NCBI GenBank assembly: GCA_002422725.1
Contig: DITE01000077.1
Coordinates: 1-64,000 of the forward strand
DNA: 64,000 nt
Direction: 5' to 3'
From: Bacteroidales bacterium UBA6192
Lineage (GTDB): Bacteria; Bacteroidota; Bacteroidia; Bacteroidales; F082
The first letter of the stretch is position 1, and every line of letters starts with the position of its first letter. Below are positions 8,428 to 16,084 of this stretch, piece after piece. A program made the position numbers and the translations under genes. Below the pieces are notes generated by a model. That model saw only the letters and a list, made by a program, of their open reading frames with translations. It did no database searches and was not told where the DNA came from.

Positions 8428-9972
8428 ATGAAAAAACCCACGATTGTATTAATGGTATTTCTCCTGTTTGTATCTGTTAACCAGATTTTTTCGCAATTAT
8501 CGGAAGATAAGTTAACATTATTGCACGAGTACTACAGTAAAGCATTGAAAGATTGGAATGTACCAGGGATGTCGATAGCTATTGTAAGCAATGATTCGAT
8601 TCTGTTCATGGAAGGATATGGGTTTACAAGTATAAAATCAAATCAAGCAGTTGATGATCAAACCTTGTTTGCCCTGGCCAGCAACACCAAAGCCTTTACT
8701 GCTACTGCTCTTGCCATGTTGGAAAACCAACAGAAACTCAATTGGGATGATAAAGTTATCAGCTATCTCCCCTGGTTTAGGATGTATGATCCTTTCGTTA
8801 CCAGCGAAATGAATATCCGCGACCTGCTTTCACACAGGAGTGGGTTAAAAACCTTTTCAGGAGATCTCATCTGGTATGGAAGCACTTATTCGAGAGAGGA
8901 AGTGATCCGTAAGGCTGCTTTCCTGAAACCTGCTCATGGCTTCAGAGAGCAATTTGGGTACTCCAACATTATGTATATTGCTGCTGGCGAAATTATTCCA
9001 CAAATAACAGGTTACAGTTGGGACGAATTTGTTCGGAATAAAATTCTCTTTCCCCTGAATATGAATCGGTCTGTGTTAAGTGTGAATGAGTTGGAAGGCT
9101 TAACGAATGTTGCTCAGCCACATACTTATGTTAATGGCAATCCGGTAATAATTCCATGGCTCAACTGGGACAATATGGCTCCTGCCGGGTCACTGATATC
9201 GTCAGCATCGGATATGGCCAACTGGCTGATGATGAACCTTAATCAAGGGATATTCGGTCAGGATACCTTACTTAATGTAGAAAGTATTTATGAGTTGCAA
9301 AGCCCTCAAACCATTTTGCCTGTTACCCAGGCATCCATTAACAGGTTTCCATCTACACATTTCAGGGCTTATGGCCTTGGATGGAGTCTGATGGACTATA
9401 TGGGATATAAAATTGTATCGCATAATGGTGGTTATGATGGTATGATTTCTCAAACGGTTCTTATTCCGGAGGCTAGAATTGGATTTGTAATCATGACCAA
9501 TGCTTTATCCAGTTTGTATTATCCATTGATGTATAAAACGCTTGATGTTTTACTGGATAATCCGGTTCAGGAAGACTGGAATATTGAAATCCTTCATCTT
9601 GTTAAGAAGAGTGAAGAATATGCGCAAAACGAGAAAATGAGTATTGACTCCAACAGAGTTGCAGGTACGGTTCAATCGTTGAATACTACAGCGTATGCAG
9701 GCTATTATGGTTGCTCTGTTTATGATAGTATCCAGGTTTATCAGCACAAAGGCGAACTCATGTTAAAATTCATGAGAAGTCCGGCATTTATTGGAACTTT
9801 AAAACATTGGCATTATGATACATATGAGCTTGTTTTTAAAGAATTGCCATCACTTCCCAGAGGTTTTGTTACCTTCACAATTGACAGGAATGGAAAGCCT
9901 TCTGAGATGGAGATTTATCTCAATAACCCCGATTTTGATTTCCGCGAGTTTGATTTGAAAAGACTGGATTAA
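8428..9972 (+). CDS. Exported serine hydrolase, class C beta-lactamase/penicillin-binding family
   Basis: A 514-residue protein with a signal peptide ending near QIFSQ. The beta-lactamase (PF00144-type) domain carries the S-x-x-K motif in ASNTKAFT, the Tyr-containing motif in GYSN, and HNGGYDG, which takes the place of the KTG motif. The C-terminal 120 residues resemble the DUF3471 domain often attached to these hydrolases. Such proteins are D-amino-acid peptidases, esterases or transpeptidase-like enzymes; a true beta-lactamase is unlikely from sequence alone. It ends convergently with the MFS gene, overlapping it by 4 bp. Confidence 0.85.
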   Translation: MKKPTIVLMVFLLFVSVNQIFSQLSEDKLTLLHEYYSKALKDWNVPGMSIAIVSNDSILFMEGYGFTSIKSNQAVDDQTLFALASNTKAFTATALAMLENQQKLNWDDKVISYLPWFRMYDPFVTSEMNIRDLLSHRSGLKTFSGDLIWYGSTYSREEVIRKAAFLKPAHGFREQFGYSNIMYIAAGEIIPQITGYSWDEFVRNKILFPLNMNRSVLSVNELEGLTNVAQPHTYVNGNPVIIPWLNWDNMAPAGSLISSASDMANWLMMNLNQGIFGQDTLLNVESIYELQSPQTILPVTQASINRFPSTHFRAYGLGWSLMDYMGYKIVSHNGGYDGMISQTVLIPEARIGFVIMTNALSSLYYPLMYKTLDVLLDNPVQEDWNIEILHLVKKSEEYAQNEKMSIDSNRVAGTVQSLNTTAYAGYYGCSVYDSIQVYQHKGELMLKFMRSPAFIGTLKHWHYDTYELVFKELPSLPRGFVTFTIDRNGKPSEMEIYLNNPDFDFREFDLKRLD

Positions 9973-11243
9973 CGGATAGGCCTGTTTTTCAATACGGACC
10001 AAAGATTGACAAAGATGGCAATTATAAGCGAAATTGCAGCAATGAGGAAAGTAATGATCAGACCATAATTCTCGTAGAAATATACCCCGGCTGCAGGTGC
10101 AAACAACGATCTGAAACCAGTCAGAAACAAGTGAACCGACTGATAGCTAACAGCTTCCTCAGCTGAACAAAAGTATGAAGAGCCAATATTCCACAACAAA
10201 ACCATGGTAGCGGCAAAAATACCATGTGCAATGATATAGGGTATCAGGATGTAATAAAGCTTAATGCCATAAACAACAGTGTGCTGAGGAAACCATACCG
10301 TCATGCCGAGAAACACAATATAGAGTAAAATTGAACCGTAGGTTACGGCCGAAAATTTTCGTGGGTCAACTGTTCCCATCAAACTGCCTGCGAGAGGAAG
10401 CAATGCTATGGCGATCACATTGTATGCGTTACGATAGAAAGCAACACTGGAATAACTCATGTCGAGCCCTTCATAAAAATAAATTGCAATGACGGTTACT
10501 GCAATCATGAATGAAAAGCCATAAAACATAAACCCAATTTCGAAATCCCTGAAAGCTTTATTCATCCTGACAATTCTCCACATATCAAGAGCTGAGCTTT
10601 TTAATGATTCTTTCAAAGAGGTTGATGGGAGTATTTCAGCAACCGGATAGCGGATTTCCGACAGTATCCACAATGACATAATGCTCAGCAAGCCGGCAAG
10701 TGATAAAATATAGGTGAAACTGTAATTGTCAAAGTCAAGCAAAAGTCCGTAAACGAAAGTTGTTACCATCATGATGACTTTGTTTACAGTAGCAGAATAA
10801 CTGTACAACTTTCCGAAATTTTTATGGAAATAATTCACTTTTAACAAATGATTAATGGTTGGATTGATCACCAGTGAACCCAGATAGTAAATAAAGAAGG
10901 AAGCCAGAAAGAGGTAATGATAGACGTCTGTGTGGGCATAAGACTGCGCCTGAACAGGAAAAAATAAAAGGCCAATAACCGGTATCCTTGTTGCTATTGC
11001 AGTAATTCTGAGTAATCTTTGCCTGTTGCGGATTCGTTTCAGCCATTCATGAATAAAAAACAAGCCAACAAAAACCACAACACTAAACTGAAACAACAAA
11101 CTCATTTGATAATTAGTGCCGTGAAGACTTTTGAGAAACACAAATTCATTCAAGGCAAGTATGCCAAGAACTATTCCTTCAATTGAAGAATAAATGGTAT
11201 AAAGCTTGAATGTCCGGCGCTCATCCGGAATAAAATTTGTCAT
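9969..11243 (-). CDS. MFS-type membrane transporter, unknown substrate
   Basis: A 424-residue integral membrane protein with about twelve hydrophobic helices and no signal peptide. The layout of two six-helix halves separated by a loop near residue 200 (SEIRYPVAEILPSTSLKES) fits the major facilitator superfamily. No substrate-specific motif is visible. It is followed on the same strand, further upstream, by the LolC/E-like permease; the gap of 125 bp between them holds no gene. Confidence 0.75.
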   Translation of the reverse strand: MTNFIPDERRTFKLYTIYSSIEGIVLGILALNEFVFLKSLHGTNYQMSLLFQFSVVVFVGLFFIHEWLKRIRNRQRLLRITAIATRIPVIGLLFFPVQAQSYAHTDVYHYLFLASFFIYYLGSLVINPTINHLLKVNYFHKNFGKLYSYSATVNKVIMMVTTFVYGLLLDFDNYSFTYILSLAGLLSIMSLWILSEIRYPVAEILPSTSLKESLKSSALDMWRIVRMNKAFRDFEIGFMFYGFSFMIAVTVIAIYFYEGLDMSYSSVAFYRNAYNVIAIALLPLAGSLMGTVDPRKFSAVTYGSILLYIVFLGMTVWFPQHTVVYGIKLYYILIPYIIAHGIFAATMVLLWNIGSSYFCSAEEAVSYQSVHLFLTGFRSLFAPAAGVYFYENYGLIITFLIAAISLIIAIFVNLWSVLKNRPIR

Positions 11244-11368
11244 TATTCTACCTTATAAAGTAACAAGGTTCTTTCAATGATACGGCTTTCACCGGATAAG
11301 TATATCCCATATTCGTATTGCTTTTTTTATCAAACTTCTTCGAAATGGAATAGGCTGTTGATTGGCTT

Positions 11369-12595
11369 TCATGAAAACCTGATAGCTTTCGATGGTACTA
11401 TCCGGCTGATAACAATGGTTGGAATCAGCATCATAAGCAGCCAGACCAATATAGTTCCTGTGTTTATAATCACCACATTTGATAAGGTCAGGAATATAGG
11501 TACTTCTGAAAGATAATAGGATTCAGTTGGAAGCTTGATAAAACCAAATTCAGCTTGTAAAAGGCAAAACCCAATCCCGACTATGTTTCCAATGATGAGT
11601 CCGCGCAGAAGGATATCCATTGAATGTATCAGGAAGATTTTTTTTATCAACAGATTATTTGCCCCCATCGCCTTCAAAATTCCAATAATGGAAGTTCGTT
11701 CAAGGATAATGATCAATAGTGTACTGATCATGGTCATTCCTGCCACCATCACCATCAGAACAATAATCACAATCACATTCATGTCCTGAAGGTCGAGCCA
11801 GTCGAATATGTGTGGATAATTTTGGCGCACAGTGTATGCAGCAAGGTCAACTGGCAACTTTCTGTCGATATCATCAGCTACCCGATTCAGATCATTCAAG
11901 TCGCTAAGATTAACCTCTATTGCGCCCACCTGATTGTTTGACCACAGATTCAGACGCTGTACCTGATGAATATCGCCAAAGATATGCATCTGATCAAATT
12001 CGGTCAGGCCTGTTTCATAAATACCTACAATTGAAAATTTTCTTCCCCTGGGTTGATTTTTCTCGCTGCCTATAAACCAAACCCTGAGGTCATCACCAGT
12101 CCGTAGAAATAGTTTTTTAGCGAGATTTGATGATATAAGCACTTCATCGGAACGTCCTGTATCACTTAGCAACAACTTGCGGCCATCTTGTATCTTCGCC
12201 TGCAGATAGTTCCAATCGAAATCAGTTCCAACGCCCTTCAGAACAATCCCTTGTATATGATCATCCGTCTTGATTATCCCAGCCTTTGACGCGGTGCCCT
12301 GAATATGTCTGACTTCTTTCACTGAGCGGATACCGGATAAAAGTGTACTATCAAAGGTGATTGGATTCACTTCATAACTTGAGTTATTGTCGAGTGATTC
12401 AATCTGAATGTGCGAAATAAATCCAATAACCTTATCCCTAATCTGATACTTAAATCCGACAACGATTGATATAGCCGCAATCATAACTGCCAGACCGATT
12501 GCCACGCTCAGAATAGAAATGTTGAGCACAACCCCTGATATGCCGGTTTTTGAATGCTGAAAAAATCTCCGGGCAATGAAAGCCTCTAAATTCAT
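11369..12595 (-). CDS. ABC transporter permease, LolC/LolE type
   Basis: A 408-residue FtsX/MacB-type permease: one transmembrane helix near the N-terminus (residues about 20-50), a large periplasmic domain, and three C-terminal helices. The N-terminus MNLEAFIARRFF followed by KTGISGVVLNISILSVAIG is the LolC/E pattern. Such proteins extract lipoproteins from the inner membrane together with the ATPase LolD. No LolD gene is adjacent in this window, as is common in this phylum. It is divergent from namZ. Confidence 0.85.
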   Translation of the reverse strand: MNLEAFIARRFFQHSKTGISGVVLNISILSVAIGLAVMIAAISIVVGFKYQIRDKVIGFISHIQIESLDNNSSYEVNPITFDSTLLSGIRSVKEVRHIQGTASKAGIIKTDDHIQGIVLKGVGTDFDWNYLQAKIQDGRKLLLSDTGRSDEVLISSNLAKKLFLRTGDDLRVWFIGSEKNQPRGRKFSIVGIYETGLTEFDQMHIFGDIHQVQRLNLWSNNQVGAIEVNLSDLNDLNRVADDIDRKLPVDLAAYTVRQNYPHIFDWLDLQDMNVIVIIVLMVMVAGMTMISTLLIIILERTSIIGILKAMGANNLLIKKIFLIHSMDILLRGLIIGNIVGIGFCLLQAEFGFIKLPTESYYLSEVPIFLTLSNVVIINTGTILVWLLMMLIPTIVISRIVPSKAIRFS

Positions 12596-12638
12596 TGAAA
12601 TATATTATCTTGGCAAAATTAATGAATAAGCTCATACC

Positions 12639-13838
12639 ATGAACCGAATACCCTTACTACTGTTACTAATACTGTTCTCATCAGTTACCACTTTCGGTGT
12701 TAAACCTTTGCTGGTTGAATCAAATGTTGTGAAACCAGGTGCTGCCAGGTTCGACCAATACATTCAAAAACTACAATGTAAAAAGGTTGGTGTTGTGGCA
12801 AACCATTCCAGTATGGTAGGTAATTCCCATTTGATTGATACACTGCTTTCTGTTGGTATTGACATCAAACGAATATTTAGCCCTGAGCATGGTTTCAGGG
12901 GTGACGCGGATGCCGGAGCCGAAGTAAACAGCGGCATCGATCCCAAAACGATGATTCCGGTAGTGTCGCTTTATGGAAAGAAAAAGAAACCCCAACCCTT
13001 TGATCTACGCGAAATTGACATTATAATCTTTGATCTTCAGGATGTTGGGGTAAGGTTTTATACCTATATTTCAACATTGACCTATATGATGGAAGCCTGT
13101 GCCGAAAATAACATTCCCTTAATAGTTCTCGACCGGCCAAATCCAAATGGTTTTTATATCGACGGGCCAGTGCTTAAAAAGGGATTTGAATCATTTGTAG
13201 GTTTGCATCCGGTACCTGTTGTTTATGCATTGACAATTGGCGAGTATGGCTTGATGGTTAATGGGGAAGGATGGTTAAAAGATAGTCTGTATTGCAGTTA
13301 TTCAGTTGTGCCGTTGGAGGGTTATGAACGCCATATGATATGTAAATTGCCCATAAAACCATCGCCAAATCTGCCAGACTGGAAATCCGTGTACCTCTAC
13401 CCTTCTCTTTGTTTTTTTGAGGGAACAATAATGAGTGTCGGGCGTGGTACAGATTTGCCTTTTCAGATTTTCGGACATCCTGATTTTTATATTGGCTCAT
13501 TTGTATTTGAGCCCAGAAGTATACCCGGGGCAAGTTTAAATCCTCCTTACTCGGGTAATGTTTGTTACGGACAGTTGGTCAGCGGCTATGCGGACAACTA
13601 TGAAAATAATCCTGCACAAATAAACCTGAATTGGTTACTGGAATCATATAAAATACTGTCAACAAAGCACCGCTTCTTCAACAATTACTTTAATACTCTG
13701 GCGGGAAATGATGAATTAAAGAATCAGATAGAAAAGGGTCTATCTGCCAATCAAATCCGAAAAAACTGGGAAAACGACATAAATGCCTATAAAACCATCA
13801 GAGGCAAATATCTGATCTATCCTGACAATATCAAATAG
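12639..13838 (+). CDS. namZ: Exo-beta-N-acetylmuramidase NamZ-like (DUF1343)
   Basis: A 399-residue exported protein with a signal peptide (ending near TTFGV). The DUF1343 family features are clear: VGVVANHSS, the FSPEHGFRG motif near residue 80, IIFDLQDVGVRFYTY, and LDRPNPNG. Characterised members (NamZ) remove N-acetylmuramic acid from the non-reducing end of peptidoglycan fragments, so this protein likely takes part in cell-wall recycling or scavenging. Its 3' end overlaps the convergent aminotransferase by 8 bp. Confidence 0.88.
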   Translation: MNRIPLLLLLILFSSVTTFGVKPLLVESNVVKPGAARFDQYIQKLQCKKVGVVANHSSMVGNSHLIDTLLSVGIDIKRIFSPEHGFRGDADAGAEVNSGIDPKTMIPVVSLYGKKKKPQPFDLREIDIIIFDLQDVGVRFYTYISTLTYMMEACAENNIPLIVLDRPNPNGFYIDGPVLKKGFESFVGLHPVPVVYALTIGEYGLMVNGEGWLKDSLYCSYSVVPLEGYERHMICKLPIKPSPNLPDWKSVYLYPSLCFFEGTIMSVGRGTDLPFQIFGHPDFYIGSFVFEPRSIPGASLNPPYSGNVCYGQLVSGYADNYENNPAQINLNWLLESYKILSTKHRFFNNYFNTLAGNDELKNQIEKGLSANQIRKNWENDINAYKTIRGKYLIYPDNIK

Positions 13839-15030
13839 TTTTACCGGGGTAAACTTTAAGTGCTTCTTCCAACACTTTCATTGAGCTGATCAGATCAGGT
13901 ACTTTCAGTACATAACTTATTCTAACTTCATCTTTTCCGCTTCCCGGACTTGAATAAAAACCGCTTGCAGGAGCCAGCATAACAGTTTGTTTTTCAAAGT
14001 CAAATGACTCTAAAAGCCATTGACAAAACCGGTCTGAGTCGTCGATCGGGAGCCTTGCAACAACATAGAATGCTCCTTTAGGTGTTGGGCAGAAAGCGCC
14101 TTTCAGTGAATTGATTGCCTTCACGACCACATTTCTTCTGCTTAAGTATTCCTGCAGCACCTCTGTGAAATAAGAATCGGGGGTTTCAATAGCGGCCTCG
14201 GCAGCTATTTGTCCGAAACTGGGAGGGCTAAGCCTTGCTTGTGCAAATTTCAGGGCAGTGCGCATTACCTCCTTATTCTTTGAAATCATACACCCTACGC
14301 GAACCCCGCAGGCACTATAGCGTTTTGAAACGGAATCAATTAGAATAACATTGTTCTCAATGTCCCGCAAATGCATGCATGAATGATGCGTATGTCCATC
14401 ATAACAAAACTCACGGTACACTTCATCTGCAATCAGGTAGAGGTCATATTTAATAACCAGTTGTCTCAGTGTTTCCAGCTCCTCCTCAGAATAAAGATAT
14501 CCTGTAGGGTTATTCGGGTTGCAAACCAGTATGGCCTTTGTTCTGGGAGTGATTGACTTCTCGAAATCAGCAATTGGAGGTAAGGCAAATCCCGATTCAA
14601 TCGATGAAACTATTGGCGTTACCTTGATTCCGGCATTGACTGCAAACCCATTGTAATTGGCATAAAAAGGCTCAGGAACAATAACTTCATCGCCCGGGTC
14701 CATAATAGTTTGGAAAGCAAATAATAGTGCTTCTGAAGCACCTGCCCCGATAATAATGTCCTCGGCGGTGATATGAATATTGTGTTTTTTGTAGTATTCA
14801 GCCAGCTTTTTTCTGTATGAAGGATTCCCTGCAGAATGACTGTACTCAACAACTTTACCGGAAAAATTTCTTACAGCATTTAGTGCAACTTCGGGTGTTG
14901 GGATATCGGGTTGACCAATATTTAAATGATACACCTTTATGCCGCGCTGCTTCGCTGCATCAGCATATGGAACCAGTTTCCTTATAGGAGACTCAGGCAT
15001 TTGTCTGCCCTTTTGAGAAATACTTGGCAT
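13831..15030 (-). CDS. Class I/II PLP-dependent aminotransferase
   Basis: A 399-residue fold-type I aminotransferase of the AspC/MalY group. Motifs: NIGQPDIPTP near the N-terminus, GAGASEALLFA, the NPNNPTG loop, Asp and Tyr in IADEVYREF, and the PLP-binding Lys in DSVSKRYSACG. The final arginine that binds the substrate carboxylate is in DEVRISY. Aspartate or a broad range of amino acids are likely donors. It lies downstream of the DUF1573 gene, from which it is separated by a terminator, so it is probably transcribed from its own promoter. Confidence 0.88.
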   Translation of the reverse strand: MPSISQKGRQMPESPIRKLVPYADAAKQRGIKVYHLNIGQPDIPTPEVALNAVRNFSGKVVEYSHSAGNPSYRKKLAEYYKKHNIHITAEDIIIGAGASEALLFAFQTIMDPGDEVIVPEPFYANYNGFAVNAGIKVTPIVSSIESGFALPPIADFEKSITPRTKAILVCNPNNPTGYLYSEEELETLRQLVIKYDLYLIADEVYREFCYDGHTHHSCMHLRDIENNVILIDSVSKRYSACGVRVGCMISKNKEVMRTALKFAQARLSPPSFGQIAAEAAIETPDSYFTEVLQEYLSRRNVVVKAINSLKGAFCPTPKGAFYVVARLPIDDSDRFCQWLLESFDFEKQTVMLAPASGFYSSPGSGKDEVRISYVLKVPDLISSMKVLEEALKVYPGKTI

Positions 15031-15057
15031 TTGCGTTTTGTTTTCGGTTTTTACGTA

Positions 15058-15086
15058 AGAAAAAAACCGGCTTTTCAGCCGGAAAT
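15058..15086 (-). terminator. Rho-independent terminator of the DUF1573 gene
   Basis: On the minus strand CCGGCT (plus 15077-15082) pairs with AGCCGG (15067-15072) around a four-base loop and is followed by a run of T residues (the A-run at 15060-15066 on the plus strand). It lies 25 bp beyond the DUF1573 stop. Confidence 0.75.
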
Positions 15087-15106
15087 AATCTGAAATTTCA
15101 AAAAGA

Positions 15107-15574
15107 TCACATGCTTTTATTTACTGGTGCAGATGATGCATCTACATCCTTCTGGAGTAGGGTTTCAGCGGGTTTGGCAACTACATTGCCTTTGATGCGA
15201 AGAATTACACTGCTGTTTTTCTTGGCATTTGATAAGATAGTGACGGACTTATTGATTAATCCCGGTCTTGCTGTATTGTAAGTAACAGTAATTTTTTCCT
15301 TTTCCCCTGGAAGTATCGGCTGGCGAGGCCAGGTTGGTACAGTACAACCACAGGAAGACCTTGGCTGTGATAAGATTAAAGGCTCATTTCCTGTATTGGT
15401 GAATTCAAAAGTTGAACTACCGTCGCTATTGACAGGTATTTCACCATAATCATGCACATCTTTCTTGAAACTAATCTCGGGTCCATTAACTTTTTCACTG
15501 CTGTCCTGTGTCTGTGCGCACAGAATAAAAGATGTAAAAACAAAAACGGATAAGATTACGACAAACTTTTTCAT
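15107..15574 (-). CDS. DUF1573 exported protein
   Basis: A 155-residue protein with a signal peptide ending near LCAQ and one DUF1573 domain (Ig-like, ASH/PapD-like fold). The family hallmark SSCGCTVP is present near residue 80, followed by PGEKEKITVTYNT. Function is unknown; these periplasmic proteins are widespread in Bacteroidota. A paralogue sits at 54321 before yajC. It has its own promoter (element at 15623-15630) and terminator, so it is monocistronic. Confidence 0.9.
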   Translation of the reverse strand: MKKFVVILSVFVFTSFILCAQTQDSSEKVNGPEISFKKDVHDYGEIPVNSDGSSTFEFTNTGNEPLILSQPRSSCGCTVPTWPRQPILPGEKEKITVTYNTARPGLINKSVTILSNAKKNSSVILRIKGNVVAKPAETLLQKDVDASSAPVNKSM

Positions 15575-15622
15575 AGGTCAAACATTTAAGTTCTTTTAAT
15601 ACATTGAAGAAATAATATGCTA

Positions 15623-15630
15623 CAAAATTA
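15623..15630 (-). promoter_or_regulatory. -7 promoter element of the DUF1573 gene
   Basis: Minus strand TAATTTTG matches TAnnTTTG; a TTTG lies 22 bp upstream (plus 15653-15656), close to the expected -33 position. It is 48 bp before the ATG. Confidence 0.55.
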
Positions 15631-15726
15631 ATCATTCTTCTTATGAGGGGGGCAAATTCATGTGAATAAATTCACAAAAAATGATAAATAGCTTGTTGTT
15701 GCCATCAGCTAAACCTTCAAAAAAGC

Positions 15727-15757
15727 CTTGCACCAATGAAAAAATAAATTAATTTTG
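15727..15757 (+). promoter_or_regulatory. Promoter of tRNA-Met
   Basis: CTTG (15727-15730), 19 bp, then TAATTTTG (15750-15757) fits the Bacteroidota -33/-7 promoter architecture. The tRNA begins 15 bp further on. Confidence 0.7.
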
Positions 15758-15772
15758 CACCCTCAAAATCAA

Positions 15773-15846
15773 GGCGAGGTAGCTCAGATGGTTAGAGCGT
15801 CGGATTCATAACCCGGAGGTCCCGAGTTCAACTCTCGGTCTCGCTA
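15773..15846 (+). tRNA. tRNA-Met (CAT)
   Basis: A 74-nt tRNA. The acceptor stem pairs 15773-15779 with 15839-15845 (with G-U at positions 1:72 and 7:66), the D arm is 15782-15798, the anticodon loop TTCATAA gives CAT, and the T arm has the GTTCAAC loop closed by CCGAG/CTCGG. The 3' CCA is not encoded. It lacks the features of the bacterial initiator (unpaired 1:72, three G-C pairs in the anticodon stem), so it is elongator tRNA-Met; a lysidine-modified tRNA-Ile2 is less likely. The last anticodon-stem pair (31:39) is an A-C mismatch. Confidence 0.93.
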
Positions 15847-15848
15847 CA

Positions 15849-15885
15849 AAAACCCCTCATGAAATCTATTTCAATGAGGGGTTTT
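15849..15885 (+). terminator. Terminator following tRNA-Met
   Basis: AAAACCCCTCAT (15849-15860) pairs with ATGAGGGGTTTT (15874-15885), and the enclosed bases can extend the stem. The 3' arm ends in TTTT, so it works on the plus strand and could also work in reverse. Confidence 0.85.
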
Positions 15886-16054
15886 ACTTTAACTTCCAAT
15901 TCTATTTTTTAGGTTAAGTTTTGAATAAACAGGATGCTTTTTAAATGTTTTTTCAAAAAAAATAAGAGCCTCAAGGTATTCAACACGAATTGCTTTTACC
16001 TTGTCTCTCATCACCTGAAGTAATATTTCAGTGCTTCATGGCCGGGAAATCACC

Positions 16055-16062
16055 TATTTTTG
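16055..16062 (+). promoter_or_regulatory. Putative -7 promoter element of the GH-A glycosidase gene
   Basis: TATTTTTG matches TAnnTTTG and lies 22 bp before the ATG at 16085. Confidence 0.45.
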
Positions 16063-16084
16063 TGATCGAACAAACAAATCCACA

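Noticed and set aside
8428..9972. A true beta-lactamase resistance gene
   Set aside because: Only the general serine hydrolase motifs are present; length and DUF3471-like tail fit a non-lactamase esterase/peptidase.
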